Of a stretch of 64,000 nucleotides of DNA, positions 1 through 8,485 are shown piece after piece (position 1 is the stretch's first letter; the number at the start of each line of letters is the position of its first letter). The position numbers and the translations under genes are program-made. Source of the DNA: Lysobacter_C viscosus. GTDB lineage: Bacteria > Pseudomonadota > Gammaproteobacteria > Xanthomonadales > Xanthomonadaceae. Below the pieces are notes generated by a model. The model saw only the letters and a program-made list of their open reading frames with translations. It ran no database searches and had not been told where the DNA came from. The stretch spans positions 248,001 through 312,000 of the forward strand of contig NZ_JBJMAV010000003.1 in assembly GCF_046600715.1 (NCBI RefSeq), written 5' to 3'.

Positions 1-2
1 GC

Positions 3-458
3 TGGCTGCTGCGTCGGCGCTTCTTCGGCGCGCTGGTGGCCAAGGTCGAGACCGCGCGGCTGGCGCGCACGCTGGGCACCCTGGTGCGCAACGGGGTGCC
101 GCTGATGGCCGCGCTGGGCATAGGCCGCAACGTGATGGGCAACCGGGTGCTGGCTGCCGACGTGGAAGCCGCCGCCGAGGAGGTCAAGAACGGCGTGGCG
201 CTGTCGACCGCCCTGGGGCGCGGCAAGCGTTTCCCGCGGCTGGCGCTGCAGATGATCCAGGTCGGCGAGGAGTCCGGCGCGCTCGACACCATGCTGGTGA
301 AGACCGCCGAGACCTTCGACCACGAAACCCAGCTTGCGCTGGACCGGATGCTGGCCGCGCTGGTGCCGCTGGTGACCGTGGTCCTGGCCGCGGTGGTCGG
401 CGTGGTGGTGCTGGCGGTGCTGACGCCGCTCTACGACCTGACCGGTGCGGTGGGGTAG
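3..458 (+). CDS. gspF: Type II secretion inner-membrane platform protein GspF (XpsF), 3' part
   Basis: The frame is open from the window edge, so only the last ~151 residues are seen. They form the second T2SSF repeat: the GEESGALDTML motif, which also occurs in PilC of this window, and a C-terminal hydrophobic segment rich in Val/Ala/Leu (about the last 30 residues). GspF is the polytopic inner-membrane platform protein that couples the GspE ATPase to pseudopilus assembly. The xps-type gene order that follows fixes it as the T2SS paralogue rather than PilC. The 118 bases before gspG hold no other gene; I see only an imperfect GC-rich inverted repeat there. Confidence 0.93.
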   Translation, partial: WLLRRRFFGALVAKVETARLARTLGTLVRNGVPLMAALGIGRNVMGNRVLAADVEAAAEEVKNGVALSTALGRGKRFPRLALQMIQVGEESGALDTMLVKTAETFDHETQLALDRMLAALVPLVTVVLAAVVGVVVLAVLTPLYDLTGAVG

Positions 459-576
459 TGGCCCGGCTGAACCGTTCCAGTTCCCCGACCCCGCCTGAAC
501 GCGCCTGCGGCGGCGCGACGGTTCCGGTCAGGGCCCCGGCCGGGTACGGTCGGCTTCTTTCCCGCAACGGATACAC

Positions 577-1029
577 GTGACCATGCGCAATGCCGTCTTC
601 CCGAACCGCTCCCTGACCCGCTCGCCCTCGCCCCTGCGGCAAGCCGGCATGAGCCTGATCGAGATCATCATCGTGATCGTCCTGATCGGTGCGGTGCTGA
701 CCTTCGTCGGCTCGCGCGTGCTGGGCGGCGCCGACCGCGCCAAGGCCAACCTGGCCAAGTCGCAGGTGACCACGTTGGCGCAGAAGGTCGAATCCTTCCA
801 GATGGACACCGGCCGCTTCCCCGGCGCGCTGGACGAACTGGTGACCGAGCCCGGCGATGCGCCCGGCTGGCTGGGCCCCTACGCCAAGGCCACCGAGCTG
901 CTGGACCCGTGGGGCAACGAGATCGTCTATCGCGCGCCCGGCGAGAGCGGCCCGTTCGACCTGGTGATCCTGGGCAAGGACGGCCAGGTCGGTGGCAGCA
1001 GCTATGACGCCGACATCGCCTACGAGTAA
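577..1029 (+). CDS. gspG: Major pseudopilin GspG (XpsG)
   Basis: 150 residues. The type III (prepilin) leader ends RQAG and is followed by MSLIEIIIVIVLIG, with the conserved Glu at mature position 5. The C-terminal half has the GspG-type WGNEIVYR segment and an Asp-rich end (SSYDADIAYE) like the calcium site of the family. It forms the periplasmic pseudopilus of the T2SS after processing by PilD (encoded at 50332-51195). The GTG at 577 has ACGGA about 7 bases upstream; ATG at 583 is an in-frame alternative that would shorten the leader by two residues. Confidence 0.95.
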   Translation: MTMRNAVFPNRSLTRSPSPLRQAGMSLIEIIIVIVLIGAVLTFVGSRVLGGADRAKANLAKSQVTTLAQKVESFQMDTGRFPGALDELVTEPGDAPGWLGPYAKATELLDPWGNEIVYRAPGESGPFDLVILGKDGQVGGSSYDADIAYE

Positions 1030-1047
1030 CGCCGTGGGCCTGCGCCG

Positions 1048-1506
1048 ATGATGCGACGCCGCGCCCGCGGGGTCTCGCTGCTGGAGATGCTGCTGGTGGT
1101 CGCGCTGATCGCGGCCACCACGCTGCTGGCGGCCGCGGCGCTGGGCGGCGGCTTCCGGGGCATGCAGTTGCGCTCCACCGCCAAGGAAATCGCCACCCAA
1201 CTGCGCTTCACCCGTGCGCGGGCCCTGGCCACCGGGCAGCCGCAGCGGTTCGTCATCGACCCGCGCGGCAGGCGCTGGGAAGCGGCCGACAGCCGCGACG
1301 GCGAGATCCCCGAGGCGATCGGGGTGAGCTTCTACGGCGCACGCCAGGCCCAGCCCAGTCCCGGCGAGGGTGCGATCGTGTTCTTCGAGGACGGCGGCGC
1401 CACCGGTGGCCGGGTGCGGCTCAACATCGGCGAGGCAGCGTGGAACATCGACGTGGCCTGGCTGACCGGCGAGGTGCGCCTGCGGCGTGGCGGGGACGTG
1501 CCGTGA
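1048..1506 (+). CDS. gspH: Minor pseudopilin GspH (XpsH)
   Basis: 152 residues. Short basic leader MMRRRARG, then VSLLEMLLVVALIAATTLL with Glu5 and a single hydrophobic helix. The globular part follows the GspH/FimT pattern (TAKEIATQLRFTRARALATG). It is expected at the tip complex of the pseudopilus after PilD cleavage. The gene lies 18 bases after gspG, and its stop overlaps the GTG start of gspI. ATG codons at 1048 and 1051 are both possible starts. Confidence 0.92.
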   Translation: MMRRRARGVSLLEMLLVVALIAATTLLAAAALGGGFRGMQLRSTAKEIATQLRFTRARALATGQPQRFVIDPRGRRWEAADSRDGEIPEAIGVSFYGARQAQPSPGEGAIVFFEDGGATGGRVRLNIGEAAWNIDVAWLTGEVRLRRGGDVP

Positions 1507-2009
1507 AACCGCTGTATGCCACCCTGGCCGCGCATGATCGTTATCGAGCTGCGGTGGCGACCGATGGGCGCCGGTGCCCGTCGCGCATGCAGGCCGGCTA
1601 CACGCTGATCGAGGTCATCGTTGCCTTCGCGCTGCTGGCGCTGGCGCTCACCCTGCTGCTGGGTACGCTGTCGGGCGCCACCCGCCAGGTGCGCTGGGCC
1701 GGTGATGCCGGGCGCGCCGCCCTGCACGCGCAGTCGTTGCTGGCCCAGCAGGGCATCAGCGATCCGATCGAGCCGGGCGAGCGCAGCGGCGAGTTCGACG
1801 ATGGCCGTTACCGCTGGACCCTCGGCACGGTGCCGTGGACCGACCCGGCGCTCCCGCCCGCGGGGCCGCAGCCGCTCGCCGGCGCCCAGCAGCTGTATCG
1901 CCTGCAGTTGGCGGTGGAGTGGGGCGAAGGGGGTCCGCGCGAGCGGCTGGACCTGCATACGCTGCGGCTGGTGCAGGCCGCCGGCGCCAACGTGGGGGCC
2001 TCCCCGTGA
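1503..2009 (+). CDS. gspI: Minor pseudopilin GspI (XpsI)
   Basis: The prepilin signature QAG/YTLIEVIVAFALLALAL is clear. From the GTG at 1503, which overlaps the gspH stop by four bases, the leader would be about 31 residues, long for this family. The ATG at 1587 gives a four-residue leader (MQAG) and is a realistic alternative. GspI is one of the four minor pseudopilins that make the tip complex. Frame and function are secure; the start is not. The gene overlaps gspJ by four bases. Confidence 0.9.
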   Translation: MKPLYATLAAHDRYRAAVATDGRRCPSRMQAGYTLIEVIVAFALLALALTLLLGTLSGATRQVRWAGDAGRAALHAQSLLAQQGISDPIEPGERSGEFDDGRYRWTLGTVPWTDPALPPAGPQPLAGAQQLYRLQLAVEWGEGGPRERLDLHTLRLVQAAGANVGASP

Positions 2010-2665
2010 CGGCCCGCCGCCGCATTCCCTCCGGCCCGGTCCGCGGGTTCACCCTGATCGAGGTGCTGCTGGCGACGGTCCTGCTGGCGGCGGGCCTCGG
2101 GCTGGCGTTTGCCACCCTGACCGCATCCATGCGCACCGTGCAGCGGGGCGAAGCCATGGCCGAGCGCGGTGAACGCGAGCGCGCCGTGCTCGGATTCCTG
2201 CGCAGCCGGCTGACCGGTACCCGGCCGGTGGCGTTCGCCAGCGACCCGATCGACGCCATGCCGGAGCGCTTCGTCGGCAACTCCGGCCAGATGCGTTTCG
2301 TCGCCGACCTGCCCGACTACCTGGGCCGGGGCGGGCCCTACCTGCACGAGTTCACCGTGCAGGACGACGGCGACCGCGTGCGCGTGGTGCTGTCGCTGTC
2401 GATGGTGCAGGCCGGCGTCACCGTGGAAGAGGACGCACCGGTGCGTCCCGAGGTGCTGGTCGAGGGCCTGCGCTCGGCCACCTTCCGCTTCCGCGCTCTC
2501 GACGGCGAGGGCGGGATCGGCCCGTGGCAGGACGACTGGGAAACCCCCGAGCAACTGCCGCTGCTGGTCGAGGTGCGGCTGGTGGACGGCGACGGACGGG
2601 CCTGGCCGCCGCTGGTGGTGGCCCTGCCGCAGGCCGGGGTCGGTTTCGGCGCGGTGGCATTCTGA
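2006..2665 (+). CDS. gspJ: Minor pseudopilin GspJ (XpsJ)
   Basis: 219 residues from a GTG that overlaps the gspI stop. The leader MTARRRIPSGPVRG is followed by FTLIEVLLATVLLAAGLGLAF with Glu5. The longer globular domain, the position between gspI and gspK, and the segment SATFRFRALDGEGGIGPW with a following W are typical of GspJ. It is predicted to assemble with GspI, GspK and GspH at the pseudopilus tip in the periplasm. Confidence 0.92.
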   Translation: MTARRRIPSGPVRGFTLIEVLLATVLLAAGLGLAFATLTASMRTVQRGEAMAERGERERAVLGFLRSRLTGTRPVAFASDPIDAMPERFVGNSGQMRFVADLPDYLGRGGPYLHEFTVQDDGDRVRVVLSLSMVQAGVTVEEDAPVRPEVLVEGLRSATFRFRALDGEGGIGPWQDDWETPEQLPLLVEVRLVDGDGRAWPPLVVALPQAGVGFGAVAF

Positions 2666-3567
2666 TGCGCGCGCAGGGGCCTTCGCGAGCCCGTTCCAGG
2701 GGTGCGGCGCTGCTGCTGGTGTTGTGGCTGATCACCCTGCTCACCGCGCTGGTCGGCGGCTTCGCACTGGTCGCGCGGATCGAGGCGCTGCAGGGACGGG
2801 TGCTGGCCAGCGGCGCGGCGGCGCAGGCGGCCGCACGCGCCGGCCTTGAATACGCATTGACCCGCGTCGACCATGCCGAGCCCCTGCTGCAGTGGCGGCC
2901 CGACGGCTCGCCGCAGGCCTGGCGGTTCGGCGCCGCGGAGGTGGAGGTCACGCTGGTGGACGAGAACGGCCGGGTCGACCTCAACCAGGCCGATGTCGCC
3001 CTGCTGGAGGCACTGCTGCGGCGGGTCGGCGTCGAAGCCGCGCCGGCGCAGCGGCTGGCCGGGGCGGTGGTCGACTGGCGCGACCCCGACCCGCTGACCC
3101 AGCCGGCCGGGGGCGGCGAGGATAGCGATTACGCGTCGGCGGGGCTTCCGTACGGCGCGAAGGACGCGCCATTCGAAAGCGTGGCCGAGCTGGAGCAGGT
3201 GCTGGGGTTCACGCCGGAGATCTACGACCTGGTGCGTGCACACGTCACCGTGTTCAGCGGCCGCGCGCGGCCCGACGCCGCGTTCGCATCGGCCGAAGTG
3301 CTCGATGCCATGGGGCTGGACGGTACCCGGGTGGTGGAGGCGCGCCGCCGCGTCGACCCCGTGACCGGACAGCCGCTGGAGGGGCTGCCGGGCGAAACCG
3401 GCGCGCTCGTGGGCAGCCGGAGCGGCACGTATAGTATTCGCAGTCGTGCGCGACTTGCCGACGGCCGTGAGTCGGAGCTGAGGGCCGTGGTGCGCGTGGG
3501 TGGCAGCGCGGTGCCGGGGATGGCCTACACCGCGCTGCAATGGGAAGAAGGAGCGTCGCCACGATGA
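2665..3567 (+). CDS. gspK: Minor pseudopilin GspK (XpsK)
   Basis: 300 residues starting at an ATG that shares one base with the gspJ stop. After the leader ending RSRG comes AALLLVLWLITLLTALVGG. Like other GspK proteins it lacks the Glu5 found in GspG-J, which fits its role as the capping subunit at the pseudopilus tip. The helix-hairpin-type segment VDLNQADVALLEALLRRVG (about residue 105) and the FESVAELEQVLGF segment are characteristic of the family. Confidence 0.93.
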   Translation: MRAQGPSRARSRGAALLLVLWLITLLTALVGGFALVARIEALQGRVLASGAAAQAAARAGLEYALTRVDHAEPLLQWRPDGSPQAWRFGAAEVEVTLVDENGRVDLNQADVALLEALLRRVGVEAAPAQRLAGAVVDWRDPDPLTQPAGGGEDSDYASAGLPYGAKDAPFESVAELEQVLGFTPEIYDLVRAHVTVFSGRARPDAAFASAEVLDAMGLDGTRVVEARRRVDPVTGQPLEGLPGETGALVGSRSGTYSIRSRARLADGRESELRAVVRVGGSAVPGMAYTALQWEEGASPR

Positions 3568-4775
3568 CACCGTTGAGGAACCGCCTTGGGCCGATCGGCG
3601 CCCGGCTCCGGCCGGGTGCGGGCGGCGCGCTGCGCGGCTTCCTCGCCTGGTGGGGGGCGGCCCTCGCCTCCTGGCTGCCGCCCTCGGTCAGGCATGCGCT
3701 GGGCATGGAGCGCGGGCGCCTGCTGCTGCACGTCGATGGCGACGAGTTGACCGTGCGGTTGCACCAGGCGGGTGCGGTCACCGACCTGGCGACCGTACCG
3801 GGCCTGGTCGGCGTTTCGGCGATGGACCCGATCGACGTGCCCGCCAGCGACCCGCTCGCCTCGCTGCTTGCGCCTCGCGTGGCCGAGTTGCCGCGATGGT
3901 TGTTCCTGCCGGCGGCCAGCGCGCTGCGCCGTCGAATGGTGATGCCCGCCGCGGCGGCCGAGCGGCTGCGAGACGTGGTCGGCTTCGAGATCGACCGGCA
4001 GACCCCGTTCGCTCCCGCCGATGTCGCCTATGACGCCCGGGTACTGGGCCGCCGCGACTCCGACGGCCAGTTGGACGTCGAGCTGGTCGCGGTGCCGCGC
4101 AATGCCATCACCCCGCAGACCCATGCGCTGGGTCCGCTGGCCGCCGGGCTGGCCGGCGTCGATGTCGCCGGCGCCGACGGCGCGCCGCTGGGGGTCAACC
4201 TGCTGGCGCCGGCCGACCGGCATCGGCACCGTGATCCGTGGCGCAGTTGGAACCTGGCCCTGGCCGGCCTGGCGCTGGTCGCCTGCGCGCTCATGCTGTG
4301 GCAGGTACTGCAGAACCGCCGCGCGGCTGCAGACGCGTTCGAGCGGCAGATCGCCGGGCAGGCCGAGGCCGGCCGCCGTGCGGCCGCCGCGCGCCAGCAA
4401 CTCAACAGCCTGGTGGCGGGGCAGGCGTTCCTGGACCGCGCACGTGCCGAGCGCCCGGTGGCGGTGGAGGTGATCGACGAGCTCGCCCGCCGGCTGCCCG
4501 ATGGCACCTACCTGGAGAAACTTTCGATCGAAGGCCAGCGCCTGATGCTGATCGGCCTGAGCAATGAAGCCGCAGCCCTGGTCGGACGCCTGCAGGGCAG
4601 CGAGCTGTGGCGCTCTCCCGCCCTGGCCGGCGCGCTGCAGCCCGATCCGGCCAGCGGACGCGACCGCTTCACCCTGACCGCCGAGCTGGCACCGCTCGAG
4701 CCAGCCGCAGGGGCCGCGCGCCCCCCCACGAACACTCCCGCGACAGAGAGCACCGATGCCGCCGCGCCCCGCTGA
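3564..4775 (+). CDS. gspL: T2SS inner-membrane protein GspL (XpsL)
   Basis: About 403 residues. The ATG at 3564 is preceded by a clear Shine-Dalgarno GAAGAAGGAG and overlaps the gspK stop. The N-terminal ~220 residues form the cytoplasmic actin-like domain expected to bind the GspE ATPase. One transmembrane helix follows (about residues 226-246, LALAGLALVACALMLWQ), then a periplasmic coiled coil and a small ferredoxin-like domain (LPDGTYLEKLSIEGQRLMLIG). The Ala/Pro/Thr-rich end overlaps the start of gspM by 20 bases. Confidence 0.9.
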   Translation: MTPLRNRLGPIGARLRPGAGGALRGFLAWWGAALASWLPPSVRHALGMERGRLLLHVDGDELTVRLHQAGAVTDLATVPGLVGVSAMDPIDVPASDPLASLLAPRVAELPRWLFLPAASALRRRMVMPAAAAERLRDVVGFEIDRQTPFAPADVAYDARVLGRRDSDGQLDVELVAVPRNAITPQTHALGPLAAGLAGVDVAGADGAPLGVNLLAPADRHRHRDPWRSWNLALAGLALVACALMLWQVLQNRRAAADAFERQIAGQAEAGRRAAAARQQLNSLVAGQAFLDRARAERPVAVEVIDELARRLPDGTYLEKLSIEGQRLMLIGLSNEAAALVGRLQGSELWRSPALAGALQPDPASGRDRFTLTAELAPLEPAAGAARPPTNTPATESTDAAAPR

Positions 4776-5376
4776 ACGCGAGCGCTGGCTGGCGCTCGCC
4801 CTGTTGCTGCTGGCGCTCGCGCTGGCCTATGCGGTGGTGGTCCACCCGTGGTGGACGGTGCCGATGCTGGACGCCGAGCGGCGCATCGAGTCGCTGCAGC
4901 AGCGTGAACTGCGCCTGCGCATGCAGGTGCAGCAGGCGCCGCAGGTGCAGCAGCGGCTGCTCGAACTGCAAACGCGGCAGGGTCAGGATGCCGGCTTCCT
5001 GCCCGAGTCGAACGCCGAGCTGGCGACCGCCGCGCTGGTCCAGCGCCTGGAGACCGTGGTCGCCATGGCCAGCCCCGGCAACCGCAGTTGTGCGATCACC
5101 AACCGCTCCCCGTTGCAGGCGGCCAGCCGTGAACCCTTCACCCGGGTCACCGTGCAGGTGCGCATGCGCTGCGGCAATGGCGAGCTGGCAGCGGTGCTGC
5201 ACGCGCTGGAAGGCGGCGCGCCGCGGGTGTTCGTCGACAACCTGAACGTGCTGGTGCAGCGGATGTATTTCGCCCCGGGTACCGGCGCGCCGCGCGGCGA
5301 CGGTGGCCTTGAAGTCACCTTCGACCTCTACGGCTACCTGCGCCCGGCGGCGATGGAGGCAACCGGTGCGGATTGA
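4756..5376 (+). CDS. gspM: T2SS inner-membrane protein GspM (XpsM)
   Basis: 206 residues. One N-terminal transmembrane helix (about residues 11-28, LALALLLLALALAYAVVV), then a coiled-coil stretch rich in Gln/Glu/Leu (about residues 36-75) and a C-terminal ferredoxin-like periplasmic domain. GspM partners GspL in the inner-membrane platform. It overlaps both gspL (20 bases) and xpsN (11 bases), so translational coupling is likely. Confidence 0.88.
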   Translation: MPPRPAERERWLALALLLLALALAYAVVVHPWWTVPMLDAERRIESLQQRELRLRMQVQQAPQVQQRLLELQTRQGQDAGFLPESNAELATAALVQRLETVVAMASPGNRSCAITNRSPLQAASREPFTRVTVQVRMRCGNGELAAVLHALEGGAPRVFVDNLNVLVQRMYFAPGTGAPRGDGGLEVTFDLYGYLRPAAMEATGAD

Positions 5377-6193
5377 GGACGCGGGTCTCAAGACCGGGTG
5401 GCTGGCGGCGGTCGCCGGCTGGGCGGTGGCGGCATGGTTGCTGGCCCTGGCGGGGATGGGTGGCCGGGTCGACCCCCTGCCCGACGACCCCACCCTGCTC
5501 AAGCCGCTGCCGGCGTTGCCGGCGGTGCGCGCCGATCGGGTCGAGCCGTTGAACGCGTACGACCAGTTCGCCGGGCGGCCGGTGTTCAGCGCCGACCGCC
5601 GTCCGCACCCGTTCTTCCTGCAGGGCGAGGGCGAAGAGGAAACCGACTCGCCGTTCGACTTCGTGCTGACCAGCGTACTCATCACCCCTAGCGTCCAGCT
5701 GGCGATCCTGCAGCCGGCCGATGGAAGCCAGCCGGTGCGCGTGCGGCTGGACGAAGCGCCCGACTCGCACCCGGCCTGGCAGCTGGTGGCGCTGGGCGCG
5801 CGCAGCGCGGTGTTCGAAGGCCCCGAGGGGCGGCGGGAGCTGCCCCTGCGGGTGTATGACGGGATGGGCGGACAACTGCCGACCCCGGTGTCCAGCCCGG
5901 ACCCGGACGCGGCGGCAACGGCCTCCGGTCCCGCGCCCGCACCCCCACCGGGCCAGCCGCGAGCGGCAATGCCCGTCGCGACGCCGGAAGCCGACGCTGC
6001 CCCACCCGCTGCGGCGAGTCCGCCGGCACGCAGCCAGCGCAACGATGGGGTGCCTGTGCCCCCGGCGGGCCAGGCCGACGCCCCCATGACCGACCAGGCG
6101 CAAATGGATGCGATCCGACAACGCATTCAGGCCCGCCGTGAACAATTGCGCCGGCAGAACGCCAACCCGCCGCCGCCCAAGCCCGTAGAGTGA
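5366..6193 (+). CDS. xpsN: T2SS protein XpsN (GspC-like connector)
   Basis: 275 residues from a GTG overlapping the end of gspM. A single transmembrane helix (about residues 10-32) is followed by a periplasmic region with the pattern RPVFSADRRP ... LTSVLITPSVQLAILQP, resembling the homology region of GspC/GspN proteins. The C-terminal ~90 residues are Pro/Ala-rich and probably disordered, ending in a charged Gln/Arg helix. In Xanthomonas, XpsN interacts with XpsL, XpsM and the secretin and does the job of GspC. No separate gspC is visible here; it could lie upstream of the window. Confidence 0.85.
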   Translation: MRIEDAGLKTGWLAAVAGWAVAAWLLALAGMGGRVDPLPDDPTLLKPLPALPAVRADRVEPLNAYDQFAGRPVFSADRRPHPFFLQGEGEEETDSPFDFVLTSVLITPSVQLAILQPADGSQPVRVRLDEAPDSHPAWQLVALGARSAVFEGPEGRRELPLRVYDGMGGQLPTPVSSPDPDAAATASGPAPAPPPGQPRAAMPVATPEADAAPPAAASPPARSQRNDGVPVPPAGQADAPMTDQAQMDAIRQRIQARREQLRRQNANPPPPKPVE

Positions 6194-6197
6194 AGCG

Positions 6198-8480
6198 ATG
6201 AGCCCACCGATTCCGCCGCGCGCATGCGCCAACCCCGTTCCAGGCCGTTCGCGCCGCGTCTTGCCGACGGCACCGGCCGAGGTGGCCCGGCGCGCGGTCC
6301 TGGCCGTGGCCATCACCGCCCTGGTCGCTTCATGCGCCAGCGTGCCGGTACCCACCGTCCGCCGTGACGGCGACCCGGCGGCGATGCGCCGGGCGCAGGC
6401 CGGTACCGCGCCCCCGGGCGTGGCCACCGGCGTCGCGGTCGAGCCCATCGAGGCCGACGACGCCGGTCCGCGCCCGCAGATCCGCCGCGGCACCGGCCAG
6501 GTGATCAACCGCAGCGCCGCCGCCGCTGCCGCACCTGACGCCGGCATGGGCGGCACCAGCGGCGCGGCGACCTTCAACTTCGAGGGCGAGTCGCTGCACG
6601 CGGTGGTCAAGGCCATCCTGGGCGACATGCTGGGCCAGAACTACGTCATCGCACCGGGGGTGCAGGGCACGGTCACCCTGGCCACGCCCAAGCCGGTCAG
6701 CCCTGCCAGCGCGCTCAACCTGCTGGAGATGGTGCTGGGCTGGAACAACGCCCGCATGGTCTACAGCGGCGGGCGCTACAACATCGTGCCGGCCGACCAG
6801 GCGGTGGCCGGCAACGTCGCCCCGCGCACCGGCCCGGCGTCGACCGCGCGCGGGTTCGAGTCGCGGGTGGTCCCGCTGCGCTACATCTCCGCCGAGGAAA
6901 TGAAGAAGGTGCTGGAGCCGTATGCGCGGCCCAACGCGATCATCGGCGTGGACAACGCGCGCAACGTGATCAGCATCGCCGGCACCCGCACCGAGCTCGA
7001 GAACTACCTGCGCACCATCGAGATCTTCGACGTGGACTGGCTCAGCGGCATGTCGGTGGGCGTGTTCCCGCTGCAGTCGGGCAAGGCCACGCGGGTGGTC
7101 GCGGACCTGGAGAAGGTGTTCGGAGAGGAAAGCGAGTCGCCGGTCGCCGGGATGTTCCGTTTCATGCCGCTGGAAGGCGCCAACGCGGTACTGGTGATCA
7201 CGCCCCAGGCCGACTACCTGGACGACATCCAGCAGTGGCTGGAGCGCATCGACGGTGCGGGCGAGGCCGTGCGGCTGTTCTCCTACGAACTGAGCTACAT
7301 CAAGGCCAGCGACCTGGCCGACCGGTTGGCCGAGGTGTTCGGGTCCGGTGGCGGTGGACGCAGCGACGGCGGCGGTGGCCCCCCGTCGCTGATGCCGGGC
7401 CTGGACCCGGTGCAGCTGCAGGATGGCGAGCGCGGCAGTTCCGCGACCATCGGCGGCAAGGATGGCGGAAGCCTGTCGGGCGGCGGTGGCCTGGGCGACG
7501 GCCAGTTGTCGCTTGACCCGCGTGGCAGCGGCAATGCCAGCGTCACCCTCGAGGTGGACGGCGACCGCGTCGGCGTGTCGGCGGTGGAGGAAACCAACAC
7601 CCTGCTGGTGCGCAGCAGCCCGCAGGCGTGGCGGTCGATCAAGGACGTGGTCGAGCGTCTGGACGTGATGCCGATGCAGGTGCACATCGAGGCGCAGGTG
7701 GTGGAGGTGCAGCTCTCCGGTGCGCTCGAGTACGGCGTCAACTGGTTCTTCGAGCGTGCCGTGACCGATGCCGGGCTGCCCAGCGCGGTCGGCCGCGATA
7801 CGTGGAGCACGCTGGCGGGCAGCGTTCAGTCGGTGGTCGGCGACCCGGCCGGGTTGGCCTGGACGTTCCTGGGCCGCAACGCCGCGGCGATCATCAGCGC
7901 GCTGGACCAGGTCACCGACCTGCAGCTGCTGCAGACACCTTCGGTGGTCGTGCGCAACAACGTCGAGGCGACGCTCAACGTCGGCAGCCGCATCCCGATC
8001 TCGTCGGTTACGGTCAACCCCGGCCTGGGCGGCGCCGACACCATCAGCCAGGTGCAGTACCTGGACACCGGCACCATCCTGAAGGTCCGTCCGCGCGTGA
8101 CCAAGGACGGCATGGTGTTCCTGGACATCGTCCAGGAGGTCAGCACGCCGGGCAGCGTCACCGACCAGAACGGCAACGTGCGCATCGACACGCGTCGCCT
8201 GAAGACCGAAGCGGCGATCCAGAGCGGCGACACGGTGATGCTGGCGGGCCTGATCAGCGACGGCGTCAGCCGCACCGGCTCGGGCTTCCCCGGGTTGAGC
8301 CGCATCCCGGTCATCGGCGGGCTGTTCGGTACGCAGACCTCGCGCACCGAGCGCAACGAGGTGATCGTCCTGATCACCCCCACCGTCGTGCGCAATCCGC
8401 AGGAAGCCCGCAACCTCACGGACGAGTACGGTCGCCGGTTCCGCGCGATGGAGCCGCTCAACCGCGCGCCGCGCAACTGA
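6198..8480 (+). CDS. gspD: T2SS outer-membrane secretin GspD (XpsD), lipoprotein type
   Basis: 760 residues. The N-terminus has a hydrophobic segment (residues ~32-45) ending LVASC, a good lipobox with Cys46. This agrees with the known acylation of XpsD in Xanthomonas, which makes a separate pilotin unnecessary. N0-N3 ring-building domains follow (FNFEGESLHAVVKAILGDML from ~residue 122). A Gly-rich spacer (~380-435) interrupts the N3 region, and the secretin domain occupies roughly 490-745, ending with the conserved IPVIGGLFGTQTSRTERNEV stretch. It forms the gated outer-membrane channel and is the last structural gene of the operon. Confidence 0.95.
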   Translation: MSPPIPPRACANPVPGRSRRVLPTAPAEVARRAVLAVAITALVASCASVPVPTVRRDGDPAAMRRAQAGTAPPGVATGVAVEPIEADDAGPRPQIRRGTGQVINRSAAAAAAPDAGMGGTSGAATFNFEGESLHAVVKAILGDMLGQNYVIAPGVQGTVTLATPKPVSPASALNLLEMVLGWNNARMVYSGGRYNIVPADQAVAGNVAPRTGPASTARGFESRVVPLRYISAEEMKKVLEPYARPNAIIGVDNARNVISIAGTRTELENYLRTIEIFDVDWLSGMSVGVFPLQSGKATRVVADLEKVFGEESESPVAGMFRFMPLEGANAVLVITPQADYLDDIQQWLERIDGAGEAVRLFSYELSYIKASDLADRLAEVFGSGGGGRSDGGGGPPSLMPGLDPVQLQDGERGSSATIGGKDGGSLSGGGGLGDGQLSLDPRGSGNASVTLEVDGDRVGVSAVEETNTLLVRSSPQAWRSIKDVVERLDVMPMQVHIEAQVVEVQLSGALEYGVNWFFERAVTDAGLPSAVGRDTWSTLAGSVQSVVGDPAGLAWTFLGRNAAAIISALDQVTDLQLLQTPSVVVRNNVEATLNVGSRIPISSVTVNPGLGGADTISQVQYLDTGTILKVRPRVTKDGMVFLDIVQEVSTPGSVTDQNGNVRIDTRRLKTEAAIQSGDTVMLAGLISDGVSRTGSGFPGLSRIPVIGGLFGTQTSRTERNEVIVLITPTVVRNPQEARNLTDEYGRRFRAMEPLNRAPRN

Positions 8481-8485
8481 GCCCC

